Below, piece by piece: positions 55,160 through 63,273 of a DNA stretch of 64,000 nucleotides. Location of the stretch: positions 186,001-250,000 of the forward strand of contig JAJPHL010000068.1 in the NCBI GenBank assembly GCA_021325275.1, in the 5' to 3' direction. The position numbers were made by a program, and so were the translations under genes. The notes under the pieces are model-generated. The model searched no databases, was not told the DNA's origin, and saw nothing but the letters and a program-made list of their open reading frames with translations. The DNA is from Terriglobia bacterium (GTDB taxonomy: Bacteria; Acidobacteriota; Terriglobia; JAJPHL01). Within the stretch, counting starts at the first letter, position 1; each line of letters opens with the position of its first letter.

Positions 55160-55744
55160 TCACGCCTTAGGAAAGAGTTCCTTCTCGACAATTTCGCAGA
55201 GAATGTGGCCGACCAGAGTATGACCTTCTTGGATGCGCGGCGTCTCCCGCGACGGCACCGCGATCAAGAACTCGGCCGTGCCGGCCATGCGGCCGGGATT
55301 TTCTCCGGTCATGCCGACCGTGATCATGCCCTTCGAGCGTGCAGCCTTCAGTGCCGCGACCACGTTGGCGGAGTTTCCACTCGTCGAAATGCCCACCGCG
55401 ACGTCGCCCGATGCGCCGTGCGCTTCGATTTGCCGCGAGAATGTTTGATCGTATCCGTAGTCGTTGCCGATCGCGGTGACGCACGACGTGTTCACGCACA
55501 GCGCCAGGGCCGGCAGCGCGGGACGATCGTAGTAATACTTGCCAACAAGTTCCGCGGCTAGGTGTTGGGCGTCGGCGGCGGATCCGCCGTTGCCGAAAAA
55601 CACGATCTTGTGTCCGGCGCGTAGTGCTTTCACCATCGCGCCGGCCGCTCGGTCGATGACACTGGCGTGACGGATAAGCGCAAGCTTGACGCGTGCGCTC
55701 TCACGGATTCTTTTTCGGATTCCAGAGGCGTGTTTAGACCGCAA
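55160..55744 (-). CDS. gmhA: Sedoheptulose-7-phosphate isomerase (SIS domain)
   Basis: A 194-residue SIS-domain isomerase. VFFGNGGSAADAQHLAAELVG and GISTSGNSANVVAAL are the sugar-phosphate binding motifs; TPRIQEGHTLVGHILCE carries the catalytic region. It converts sedoheptulose-7-phosphate to D-glycero-D-manno-heptose-7-phosphate. TTG start at 55744 overlaps the hddA 3' end by 11 bases; a downstream start would lose part of the first helix. Confidence 0.92.
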   Translation of the reverse strand: MRSKHASGIRKRIRESARVKLALIRHASVIDRAAGAMVKALRAGHKIVFFGNGGSAADAQHLAAELVGKYYYDRPALPALALCVNTSCVTAIGNDYGYDQTFSRQIEAHGASGDVAVGISTSGNSANVVAALKAARSKGMITVGMTGENPGRMAGTAEFLIAVPSRETPRIQEGHTLVGHILCEIVEKELFPKA

Positions 55745-56813
55745 TGGGCAGCACCCCGCTTTCGGAAACTCGCGCCAGGTTACATCCTTGGCCTTCTCCG
55801 TTCACTCGCCACGTTTCGAGACCCTTTTGGGTGAACGCAAACGGCGTTGGCACGGCGCCCAGTCGAGCGAGCGCGCGCGACACGCGGCGTTTCGTCTCGA
55901 AGGGGCAGTAGAAAATCATGTAGCCGCCGCCGCCCGCGCCCATCACCTTGCCGCCCAAGGCGCCATGGCGCCGGGCTTCAGCGTAAAAGCTCTCGATAGC
56001 CGGCGTCGAGATTTTCGGCGACATGTTTTTCTTGGCGTTCCACGCGACATCGAGCAGTTCGCCGAATTCGTTGAAGCGGTGGCGGAGCAGGGAATCCTTC
56101 ATGATCACGGCCAGCTCTTTCTGCTTGCGCAGAGCCTCGACCGTTTCCTTCTGACTGCGTTCGAAGCGCTCGGTTTGATCCTGAATGATGCCCGCCGACT
56201 GCCGCGTGGCTCCGATGTAGCACAGCAGCAAGTTGTGCTCGAGTTCGTTGATCGAATGCCGCGGAATGCGCAGCGGGTTGACGATCACGCGATCGCTCGA
56301 GAACTCGATGAAGTTGAATCCGCCGAATGCCGTCGCATATTGATCCTGCAACCCGCCTTTGATCCCCAGTTCCACGCGCTCGATCAGGTACGCGGCGTGC
56401 GCGACGTCGTAATCGGTGAGCGGGAGCGCTTGGCGATCTTTTAGAAGACCCACTAAAGTCACCATCATCGAAGAAGACGATCCGAGGCCCGAGCCGGGAG
56501 GCGCATCGCTCTCGAGATAGAGGGAAAAACCGGATTGCGCAGCGCCTTCACGGCCAAATTGCCGAATGGCGGCTTTGGCCAGATCCATCTTGCCGTCGTA
56601 GTGCAGATTGTCGTGATCGAACTCCAGCAGCATTTCGAAATCTGCGGAATCGATTTGAATGCGCGAATCGTTGCGCGGCCGAAGCGTGCCGTAGGTGTGC
56701 ATGTTGATCGTGGCGCTGAGCACGCATCCGCCTTCTTGTTGCGGAAACGGCGGGACATCGGTGCCGCCGCCCGCAAAACTCACACGCAGCGGCGCTTTAG
56801 CGCGTATTAACAT
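55734..56813 (-). CDS. hddA: D-glycero-alpha-D-manno-heptose 7-phosphate kinase (GHMP family)
   Basis: A 359-residue GHMP kinase. N-terminal LIRAKAPLRVSFAGGGTDVP, ATP loop APPGSGLGSSSSMMV and C-terminal GGKVMGAGGGGYMIFYCP are the three GHMP motifs; the GGGTD and length fit HddA-type heptose kinases that phosphorylate the anomeric 1-position (alpha). ATG at 56813 is preferred because GGGAGG lies five bases upstream; a codon four residues earlier is also in frame. Overlaps hddC by 17 bases. Confidence 0.92.
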   Translation of the reverse strand: MLIRAKAPLRVSFAGGGTDVPPFPQQEGGCVLSATINMHTYGTLRPRNDSRIQIDSADFEMLLEFDHDNLHYDGKMDLAKAAIRQFGREGAAQSGFSLYLESDAPPGSGLGSSSSMMVTLVGLLKDRQALPLTDYDVAHAAYLIERVELGIKGGLQDQYATAFGGFNFIEFSSDRVIVNPLRIPRHSINELEHNLLLCYIGATRQSAGIIQDQTERFERSQKETVEALRKQKELAVIMKDSLLRHRFNEFGELLDVAWNAKKNMSPKISTPAIESFYAEARRHGALGGKVMGAGGGGYMIFYCPFETKRRVSRALARLGAVPTPFAFTQKGLETWRVNGEGQGCNLARVSESGVLPIAV

Positions 56814-57546
56814 GCAGCCTCCCATCTCCTTCCATGCCGGGAGATAAGCACCCGGCGAGCCATTCCGGATGGTTAGCGAGTCTTAAGTAATCGTCGGGGA
56901 TTCCAATATCGATGAAGAAGCCCGGGAACGCACGGGCGTAAAGGTCATCGAGCGACGGGAAGACGTCCCGTTCAATCGAGCTCAGGCCAGCGGGCATCCC
57001 TTCGAGCACTTCCCGATTGATGACGTAAATTCCGCCGTTAATCGTTGCTGGGCCGGACTGTCCCTTTTCCGCGAATCGCTTGACGCGGCGGTCGGGTGCC
57101 GTCTCGACACCTCCGTAGCGCGCGGCGTCCGGAACTTGCGCCAATGCCATGGTCGCACGTGCGCGCTTTTCGCGATGGAATCGCACCAGCGACGCAAGAT
57201 CGGCTTCCAGGATCGAGTCGCCATTCGTAACTAAGTACTCTCGGGCCGCTACGGCGCTGGCGGCAAGTTTCAAAGCACCGCCCGTACCCAATGGCTGCGG
57301 CTCGCGCGAATAGCGGATCGATACGCTCCAGCGGCGGCCGTCCTCAAAATGTTTTTCGAGCGCCTGAGCGCGATATCCCGTGCAAAAGACGATGTCGCGG
57401 AATCCTTGGGCGCGAAGCTGCAGCACTAAGTACTCAAGGAACGGGCGCCCGTTGATTTCGACCATCGGTTTGGGGCGATCGCCCGCGATCGACGCGAGCC
57501 GCGTACCGAAACCGCCTGCGAGAATTAGACACGGAGTGTCCATCAT
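56797..57546 (-). CDS. hddC: D-glycero-alpha-D-manno-heptose 1-phosphate guanylyltransferase-like
   Basis: A 249-residue nucleotidyltransferase. LILAGGFGTRLASIAGDRPKPM is the NDP-sugar pyrophosphorylase signature (quoted in part as LAGGFGTRL), then PLGTGGALKLA, LVTNGDSIL, INGGIYVINREVL and FIDIGIPDDYL. With the alpha-type kinase HddA beside it, GDP-heptose formation (HddC) is the best reading; ADP or CDP specificity is not excluded. First gene of the operon. Confidence 0.88.
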   Translation of the reverse strand: MMDTPCLILAGGFGTRLASIAGDRPKPMVEINGRPFLEYLVLQLRAQGFRDIVFCTGYRAQALEKHFEDGRRWSVSIRYSREPQPLGTGGALKLAASAVAAREYLVTNGDSILEADLASLVRFHREKRARATMALAQVPDAARYGGVETAPDRRVKRFAEKGQSGPATINGGIYVINREVLEGMPAGLSSIERDVFPSLDDLYARAFPGFFIDIGIPDDYLRLANHPEWLAGCLSPGMEGDGRLHVNTR

Positions 57547-57680
57547 TTAGCCAATCGGCACGTTTAGGGCCATCTTTAACGCGTTCCAAACCGGGAGATG
57601 GCATGACGCGTGCTAACTGAGCAGGTGTCGAGAAGTGAGACGGTAGGCCTTTATTAGAACGGCCTCATGAGGAGAATGAA

Positions 57681-58421
57681 ATGAGGGAATGCAGTAAATC
57701 GATTGTGCGGCGCTTGCTGAGCGCCAATTATGCCACGCGATATTTCCGTGGATCGGGGATCGACATTGGTGGCGCGCCCGACCCGCTGGCGCTCTACCGC
57801 TCGCTGTTTCCGCTGGTAGCGAACATCAAGACGTGGGACATGGCTGACGGCGACGCGCAGTTTATGGCCGGCGTAGCGGATGAAACCTACGATTTCGTAC
57901 ACTCGAGCCATTGCCTCGAGCACCTCAACGATGCGCGCGAAGGACTGAAGAACTGGTTCCGCATTCTGCGTCCCGGCGGCTATCTCACCATCACGTTTCC
58001 CGACGAAGATCTCTACGAGCAGGGCACGTTTCCCTCGACCTTCAATAAGACCCACAAGTGGACCTTCACGATCTTCAAGCCCGCGTCGTGGAGCGCGAAC
58101 TCGCTGAACGTCGTCGACCTTGCTTCTTCGCTCGGTCCCGCCGCGCATGTCATCAAGATCGAGCAAATCGACGTGGCGTATCGCTACGACTTGCCGCGTT
58201 TCGACCAAACGCTGACGCCGGTGTCGGAATCGTGCATCGAGTTGGTGCTGCGCAAGCGCTATCCCACGGAAGTCGATTCGCGCGGACGTTTCCCGCAGCG
58301 CATCCAACCGGAGAGTGACATTCGCATTCACTTGAACCAATACCTGGACGATCAACGCCTGCTGCGCGAAAGCAACGCTACGCGGCCGCCATTCCAAAAC
58401 TCTCGCGAGATTGGCCAGTGA
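57681..58421 (+). CDS. SAM-dependent methyltransferase
   Basis: A 246-residue class I methyltransferase. Motif I is SGIDIGGAPDPL, followed by FVHSSHCLEHLND and NWFRILRPGGYLTITFPDED. It lies in the glycosyltransferase cluster and overlaps the next gene by four bases; O-methylation of the glycan or sugar is inferred. GAGGAGAATGAA just before the ATG at 57681 serves as ribosome site. Substrate unknown. Confidence 0.85.
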   Translation: MRECSKSIVRRLLSANYATRYFRGSGIDIGGAPDPLALYRSLFPLVANIKTWDMADGDAQFMAGVADETYDFVHSSHCLEHLNDAREGLKNWFRILRPGGYLTITFPDEDLYEQGTFPSTFNKTHKWTFTIFKPASWSANSLNVVDLASSLGPAAHVIKIEQIDVAYRYDLPRFDQTLTPVSESCIELVLRKRYPTEVDSRGRFPQRIQPESDIRIHLNQYLDDQRLLRESNATRPPFQNSREIGQ

Positions 58422-59557
58422 GAATGCGCGACAATGCGGGCATCGTCTATCGCGCGCCGATCTACGGCGGCAGCGGGTACGCCGACGAATGCCTGGGCGT
58501 GTTGCTGGGCCTGCACGAAGCGGGATTGCCGGTGCAGACGCTGCCGCTCGGCGATCAGGAGGACAGCCGCAAACTGCTGCCCGCGGAATCGCGCGCGGTG
58601 CTCGATCGTATGAAGAACAATCGCGTCGATTTGTCGCGGAGCATCTTTTGCCAGGCGGGAACCGCCGACTGTTTCGACATTCAGATGCGCGGCCGCCTGC
58701 AAATCGGCCGCACGATGTTTGAAACGGATCGCTTGCCGGCCGGTTGGATCGACTACCTGCGTCCCATGGACGAAGTGTGGATTGCCTCGCGTTTCCTCGT
58801 GGACGTTTTTACGCGCGCCGGCGTACCGGAAAAGAAATTGCGCATCGTTTCGCGCGGCGTCGACACGAATGCTTATCGTCCCGGCACCGAGCCGATGAAA
58901 ATCCCCGGCGCGCGCAGCTTCAACTTTCTTTCCGTCTTCGATTGGCACTACCGCAAGGGTCCCGACGTTTTGCTGCGCGCGTATTTGAGCGAGTTCAAGG
59001 CCGATGAAGACGTCGCTCTCATCCTGAAGGTCTATCAAATCAACAATTCAACGTCGGACGTGGAAGCCGAAATCGCCGATTTCATCGAGCGCGAGATGGG
59101 CCTGACGCTCGAAGACACGCCGCCGATTATTTTAATCAACGGATTCCTGCCGAACTCCGACATGCCGAGCTTGTACGCCGCGTCGAACGCGTTTGTGCTG
59201 CCGACGCGCGGTGAAGGCTGGGGACAGCCGTTCATGGAAGCGCTGGCGTGCGAGTGTGCTGTGATCGCCACGCGGTGGAGCGGTCAAGTGGATTTCCTCG
59301 ACGACGAGAACAGCTACCTGATCGATATCGACGGCTTGGCTGTCGCGCCGCCCGACATCGATACGGAAATTGTCGCCGGTCATCGCTGGGCCGCGCCGAG
59401 CGTCGATCACTTGCGTGAACTGATGCGCCACGTTTTTCGCAACCCGCAAGAGGCGCACGCTCGCGCGCGCCGCGGCCGCGAACAGATGGTCGATTACTGG
59501 AGTTGGCCGGTGTGTGGCCGCCGCTGGGCCCGAGAATTTCAACGGCTGCTGGGGTAA
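58418..59557 (+). CDS. Glycosyltransferase, GT4-like
   Basis: A 379-residue GT-B fold protein. The N-terminal IVYRAPIYGGSGYADECL and the C-terminal donor-binding text LPTRGEGWGQPFMEALACE are typical GT4 group features. GTG 58418 overlaps the upstream stop; ATG 58424 is the alternative. Part of the transferase row between the heptose operon and flagellin. Donor sugar unknown, GDP-heptose being a candidate from context. Confidence 0.88.
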   Translation: MRMRDNAGIVYRAPIYGGSGYADECLGVLLGLHEAGLPVQTLPLGDQEDSRKLLPAESRAVLDRMKNNRVDLSRSIFCQAGTADCFDIQMRGRLQIGRTMFETDRLPAGWIDYLRPMDEVWIASRFLVDVFTRAGVPEKKLRIVSRGVDTNAYRPGTEPMKIPGARSFNFLSVFDWHYRKGPDVLLRAYLSEFKADEDVALILKVYQINNSTSDVEAEIADFIEREMGLTLEDTPPIILINGFLPNSDMPSLYAASNAFVLPTRGEGWGQPFMEALACECAVIATRWSGQVDFLDDENSYLIDIDGLAVAPPDIDTEIVAGHRWAAPSVDHLRELMRHVFRNPQEAHARARRGREQMVDYWSWPVCGRRWAREFQRLLG

Positions 59558-59573
59558 CAGAAGAGATAATCTC

Positions 59574-61781
59574 ATGTCACTTTCGACCATCGCTCCTCGA
59601 TCCCGCCGCGTTGTGACTTCGTATGCGCGCTCGCCGCGCATTGTCACGATCGACGCGCCGGAGTTTCATCGCCGGCGCCCGGCCGACGATGCGGACGCCG
59701 CGATTCTTCTTTTTCCGGGAGAGCGGATCGTTCAAGGATCACAGGCGATCTTGCGTCATCGCTTGCGGACGCCTGGATGCCAGTTGCAGATTCCCGTGCA
59801 CTATCCAGCGTTGCCAGAGTTAGGGCTCGATCTCATCGGGCTTGAGCCGCGCGCCTACGGTCAACCGCCGCATCGTGCGGAAATCGCAACGGGCATTCGC
59901 ATCGCTGCCGCATCGGAGCAAGCGCGGGCGATCGCATCGGCGCTGCGCGACAACACCGCGCCGTGGGCCGGCTTGTCGGTGGCGCTGGCGGAATCGCTGG
60001 TGGACCTTCCGTCGGCCACCGATCGTTTGCGCCGCTTGTGGCGCTGCGAGACAACGCCCGCGCCGCTGCGCTCACTGATCCTACGCAATTTGGTTGTGCT
60101 GCTGATCAAGCAGGGAAGCGCCGACAAGGCACGCGAGTTACTTGATCTCGGAATGAAGGCGTATCCCGAGTACGCCGAGTTGCGCTTCATTTCAGCGGTC
60201 GAATGGCTGCGGAATCGGAAGTACACCGCGGCGTTGAACGACGCGAAACGCGCCACTGCGATGGCCCCCAGTGCGTTGTGGATCGGCAGCGGCGGAGAGT
60301 CGACGTATCGCGCTGCGTGGATCATGGGCGTGTGCTCGGCCGTCGCTGGACGCCAGGAAATGGCGCTGAATTATTTCCTCGGCGGAGTTTGCGCGCGACC
60401 GGCCTTCGCGCCGGCGGTCGATGCGCTGCTCGATCTGCGGATACCGTCGCGAACAGTCGATCGGTTGTCGCTTGAATTGCGTGGCTTGGTCCGCCGCGAG
60501 CCGCAATATCTTCGCATGGTCGCCGAGTATTTGCTCTTGCATCGGTGCTTCGATGCGGTCCGTGCCATGATCGAGACGAATCCCATGCCTGCGGCGATGC
60601 GTGATGCGCTCGCCGCGCGCGTGGCAAGTGCGGAAGCGCCGTTTGTTGCCGGCGGTGCCGAGCAAGGGGATGGCGTGGTGATTCAAGCGCCGTTCTTCCA
60701 GCAATCGAGTCTCGGCGGCATCGCCAAGGCCCTGGCGCGCGGGCTTTCCGATGTAGAGCTGTGCCTGGAACCTCATGGATTCGCGACCGAAGCGGTGCGC
60801 GAAATTCCCGGCGGAGAATCGATCGCCCAGGCCATGCTGCGCCATCCCTCGAAACTCGGTCTGACGATTCGCATGTGTTGGCCTCCGGATTTCTCGCGTC
60901 CTTCTTGCGGCAAGCTCTGCGTGATTTTCCCGTGGGAGTTTCGAGGAGTTCCGCGCCATTGGATTCGCCAGATGCGCGAGAACGTCGACGAAGTGTGGAC
61001 ACCATCGCGCTGGATCGCCGGCGAGTTGGAGCGCGCCGGCCTGGAACGATCCAGAGTCCGCGTGATTCCCAACGGTATTGACCCGCAAGTTTTCACGCCG
61101 CAAGGTCCCGCGATCCAGAACGACGAGGCACGTGGTTGTGTTTTTCTCTTCGTCGGCGGCGCGATTCCGCGCAAGGGTTTCGATCTGCTGCTGAACGCCT
61201 ACGAAGAAGCGTTTACCTCGCGCGACGATGTGACGTTATGGATCAAGGAGTGTGGTTCAGCGAGTTTCTACGCGCACAACTCGCTTCTCGGGTTGACGCG
61301 GCGTTTTGCGCCGGGATCGCGGCTGCCTCATTTGATGCTCAACACCGAGCCCGTCGATGCGCCGACGCTCGCGGCGCTTTATCGCCGCGCCGATTGTTTG
61401 GTGCATCCGTATCGCGGCGAAGGTTTTGGCATGCCGCTCGCGGAAGCAATGGCTTGCGGAACGCCGGTCATCACCACGGCCGAAGGTCCTGCGCCGGAAT
61501 TCTGCTGCGAAGAAACCGGATGGCTGATTCCCGCCGTGCCGGCTGCGGTTCCGGACGATCCGCCGCCTGTCGGCGAGTTGAGCGAGCCGCTCACGTGGTT
61601 CGAACCGCGCTTCGACGAGCTCGTTCGTGCCATGCGCGCCATCTACGAAAATCGCCAAGAAGCGCAACGACGCGGCGCCGAAGCCGCGCGACGGATCCAT
61701 CACACCCATGCGTGGCCGCGAATCATGGAGCGATACGCACACGCCGTGCAAGAATTGACGGCCGCGCCGGTGACAGTATGA
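59574..61781 (+). CDS. TPR-containing glycosyltransferase, GT4-like
   Basis: A 735-residue protein. An N-terminal unassigned part, helical TPR-like repeats about 170-310 (NLVVLLIKQGSADKARELL, GVCSAVAGRQEMALNYF), then a GT4 domain about 380-720 (SSLGGIAKALARGL, VIPNGIDPQVF, FVGGAIPRKGFDLLL, HPYRGEGFGMPLAEAMACG). TPR plus transferase is the layout seen in protein-modifying transferases. ATG 59574 follows AGAAGAG; it overlaps the next gene with ATGA. Confidence 0.88.
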   Translation: MSLSTIAPRSRRVVTSYARSPRIVTIDAPEFHRRRPADDADAAILLFPGERIVQGSQAILRHRLRTPGCQLQIPVHYPALPELGLDLIGLEPRAYGQPPHRAEIATGIRIAAASEQARAIASALRDNTAPWAGLSVALAESLVDLPSATDRLRRLWRCETTPAPLRSLILRNLVVLLIKQGSADKARELLDLGMKAYPEYAELRFISAVEWLRNRKYTAALNDAKRATAMAPSALWIGSGGESTYRAAWIMGVCSAVAGRQEMALNYFLGGVCARPAFAPAVDALLDLRIPSRTVDRLSLELRGLVRREPQYLRMVAEYLLLHRCFDAVRAMIETNPMPAAMRDALAARVASAEAPFVAGGAEQGDGVVIQAPFFQQSSLGGIAKALARGLSDVELCLEPHGFATEAVREIPGGESIAQAMLRHPSKLGLTIRMCWPPDFSRPSCGKLCVIFPWEFRGVPRHWIRQMRENVDEVWTPSRWIAGELERAGLERSRVRVIPNGIDPQVFTPQGPAIQNDEARGCVFLFVGGAIPRKGFDLLLNAYEEAFTSRDDVTLWIKECGSASFYAHNSLLGLTRRFAPGSRLPHLMLNTEPVDAPTLAALYRRADCLVHPYRGEGFGMPLAEAMACGTPVITTAEGPAPEFCCEETGWLIPAVPAAVPDDPPPVGELSEPLTWFEPRFDELVRAMRAIYENRQEAQRRGAEAARRIHHTHAWPRIMERYAHAVQELTAAPVTV

Positions 61782-63094
61782 CGCTCGCGCTCTCCATGAT
61801 TGTTCGCAACGGCGGCGCGCAACTCAATGCGTGCTTGGCGAGCGCGCGGCCTTTTGTCGATGAGATCGTGGTCGCCGACACCGGATCGACGGACGACAGC
61901 ATCACGGTCGCGCGTGAATTCGGCGCGCACGTGATCGAAATCCCCTGGGAAGACGATTTCGCGAAGGCCCGCAACCTTGCGCTCGCGCCAGTGACGGCGA
62001 ATTGGGTGCTTTCCCTCGATGCCGACGAGCGTCTCGACCCCGAAGAAGCCCAACGCTTGCGGGAACTGATGGCCGGAAAGGCCGCCGCGTATCAAGTGAT
62101 TATCCGCAACTACGTGCGCAGCTTGAACGAGCGTCTCTGGGACCAGGCGGCGCAAGCGAATCCCGGAACCTTCGAGGAGTCGCGCGAATATCCCGCCTAC
62201 CTGGAACACAAAAACGTGCGACTCTTCCGCCGCGATCCGCGGATTCACTTCGTCCATCGCGTTCACGAAAGCGTCGGACCGCAGGTGCAGGCGCACGGCC
62301 TGATGCTCGGCGAGGCCGGCTTTCTCATTCATCACTTCGGACTTGCGGTGCAAGGCGACGAGCGCACGCGCAAGAACGAACTGTACCGGCGCATGGGAGA
62401 AGCGAAAGTCCGCGAGAATCCGCGCGACGCGCAGGCGCATTTTGAGCTCGGCCTCGAATTGTTCGAGCATTTCGGAGCGGCGCCAGATTTATTGAGAGAA
62501 GCGCTCCAGCATTTCACAGTCGCCGCCAAGCTCAATCCCAAACTTTCAGTCGCGTGGCTCTTTCAAGGACTGGCGTGTTTGAAGCTCGGCCACGATCGCC
62601 GCGCCGTCGACTGCTTGCATCGTGCGAAGCGCGCCATGCGCGACACGGCGATCATCGCGGAATCCGAAGGCGACGCGCAATTCAACCTCGGCGATCTCGC
62701 GGCCGCGGAGCAGGCGTATCGCCGCGCGTTGAAACTGTCGCCGGAATCGCCGACCGTCGAGAGCAAGCTCGGCCTCGCCTGCGTGCGCGCAGGGCGCGGC
62801 GACGCGGGAATCGCGCATCTGGTGCAGGCGTTGCAGCGCCAGCCCGAATGCGGCCACTTGTACGATCGTTTGGTCGCGGCGACCGTGAGTTTAAATCGCT
62901 TGGACGATGCGGCCGCCGCTGCCGAGTGCAAGATTCGCAATACTGCGCCCGATGCCGACGCCTATCTTCGCGCGGCCGTGTTGCGCCATCGCTCGGGCGG
63001 CGGCGCGCGCGCGGTGGAGTTGCTTCACGCCGGCATCACGCGATTTCCCGAGGCTCCAAAATTGCGCCAATGCCTTACCGAGTTGTCTCGCTAA
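61778..63094 (+). CDS. GT2 glycosyltransferase with C-terminal TPR region
   Basis: A 438-residue protein. GT2 domain about 1-225: LSMIVRNGGAQLNACL, VVADTGSTDDSITVAREF and VLSLDADERLDPEE (DxD-like). C-terminal TPR repeats about 225-430 (AHFELGLELFEHFGAAP, AQFNLGDLAAAEQAYRRAL). The start overlaps the previous stop (ATGA). It lies 180 bases before the flagellin gene. The combination fits flagellin or surface-protein glycosylation enzymes; specificity is inferred from context only. Confidence 0.9.
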   Translation: MTLALSMIVRNGGAQLNACLASARPFVDEIVVADTGSTDDSITVAREFGAHVIEIPWEDDFAKARNLALAPVTANWVLSLDADERLDPEEAQRLRELMAGKAAAYQVIIRNYVRSLNERLWDQAAQANPGTFEESREYPAYLEHKNVRLFRRDPRIHFVHRVHESVGPQVQAHGLMLGEAGFLIHHFGLAVQGDERTRKNELYRRMGEAKVRENPRDAQAHFELGLELFEHFGAAPDLLREALQHFTVAAKLNPKLSVAWLFQGLACLKLGHDRRAVDCLHRAKRAMRDTAIIAESEGDAQFNLGDLAAAEQAYRRALKLSPESPTVESKLGLACVRAGRGDAGIAHLVQALQRQPECGHLYDRLVAATVSLNRLDDAAAAAECKIRNTAPDADAYLRAAVLRHRSGGGARAVELLHAGITRFPEAPKLRQCLTELSR

Positions 63095-63139
63095 GCGACA
63101 GTCCTACAAGCACGCCTCTCTCCACAGTTTCCTCCTCGC

Positions 63140-63166
63140 TAAAGCCTTTCCGTTTCTTCCCGATCT
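63140..63166 (+). promoter_or_regulatory. Sigma-28 (FliA) type promoter of flagellin
   Basis: TAAA (63140-63143), 15 bases, then CCCGATCT (63159-63166), close to TAAA-N15-GCCGATAA with the CCGAT core conserved. Start expected near 63173, leaving a leader of about 100 bases. Confidence 0.7.
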
Positions 63167-63209
63167 AGTCTGTGTAACAAGAAAACAAACCGCGCAAACG
63201 GGTAATAAA

Positions 63210-63223
63210 GCCTCTCGTGAGGC
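63210..63223 (+). promoter_or_regulatory. Small hairpin in the flagellin leader
   Basis: GCCTC-TCGT-GAGGC within the 5' untranslated region, about 36 bases before the AAGGAG ribosome site. May affect mRNA stability or translation. Confidence 0.35.
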
Positions 63224-63273
63224 AAAAGCCTGAACGCGAATCACCCGACGCGGAAAAACAAGGAGCAACGTAT

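Noticed and set aside
57645-57665. AGGCC-N11-GGCCT repeat before the methyltransferase gene as an operator
   Set aside because: Five-base arms are too short to be convincing in GC-rich DNA.
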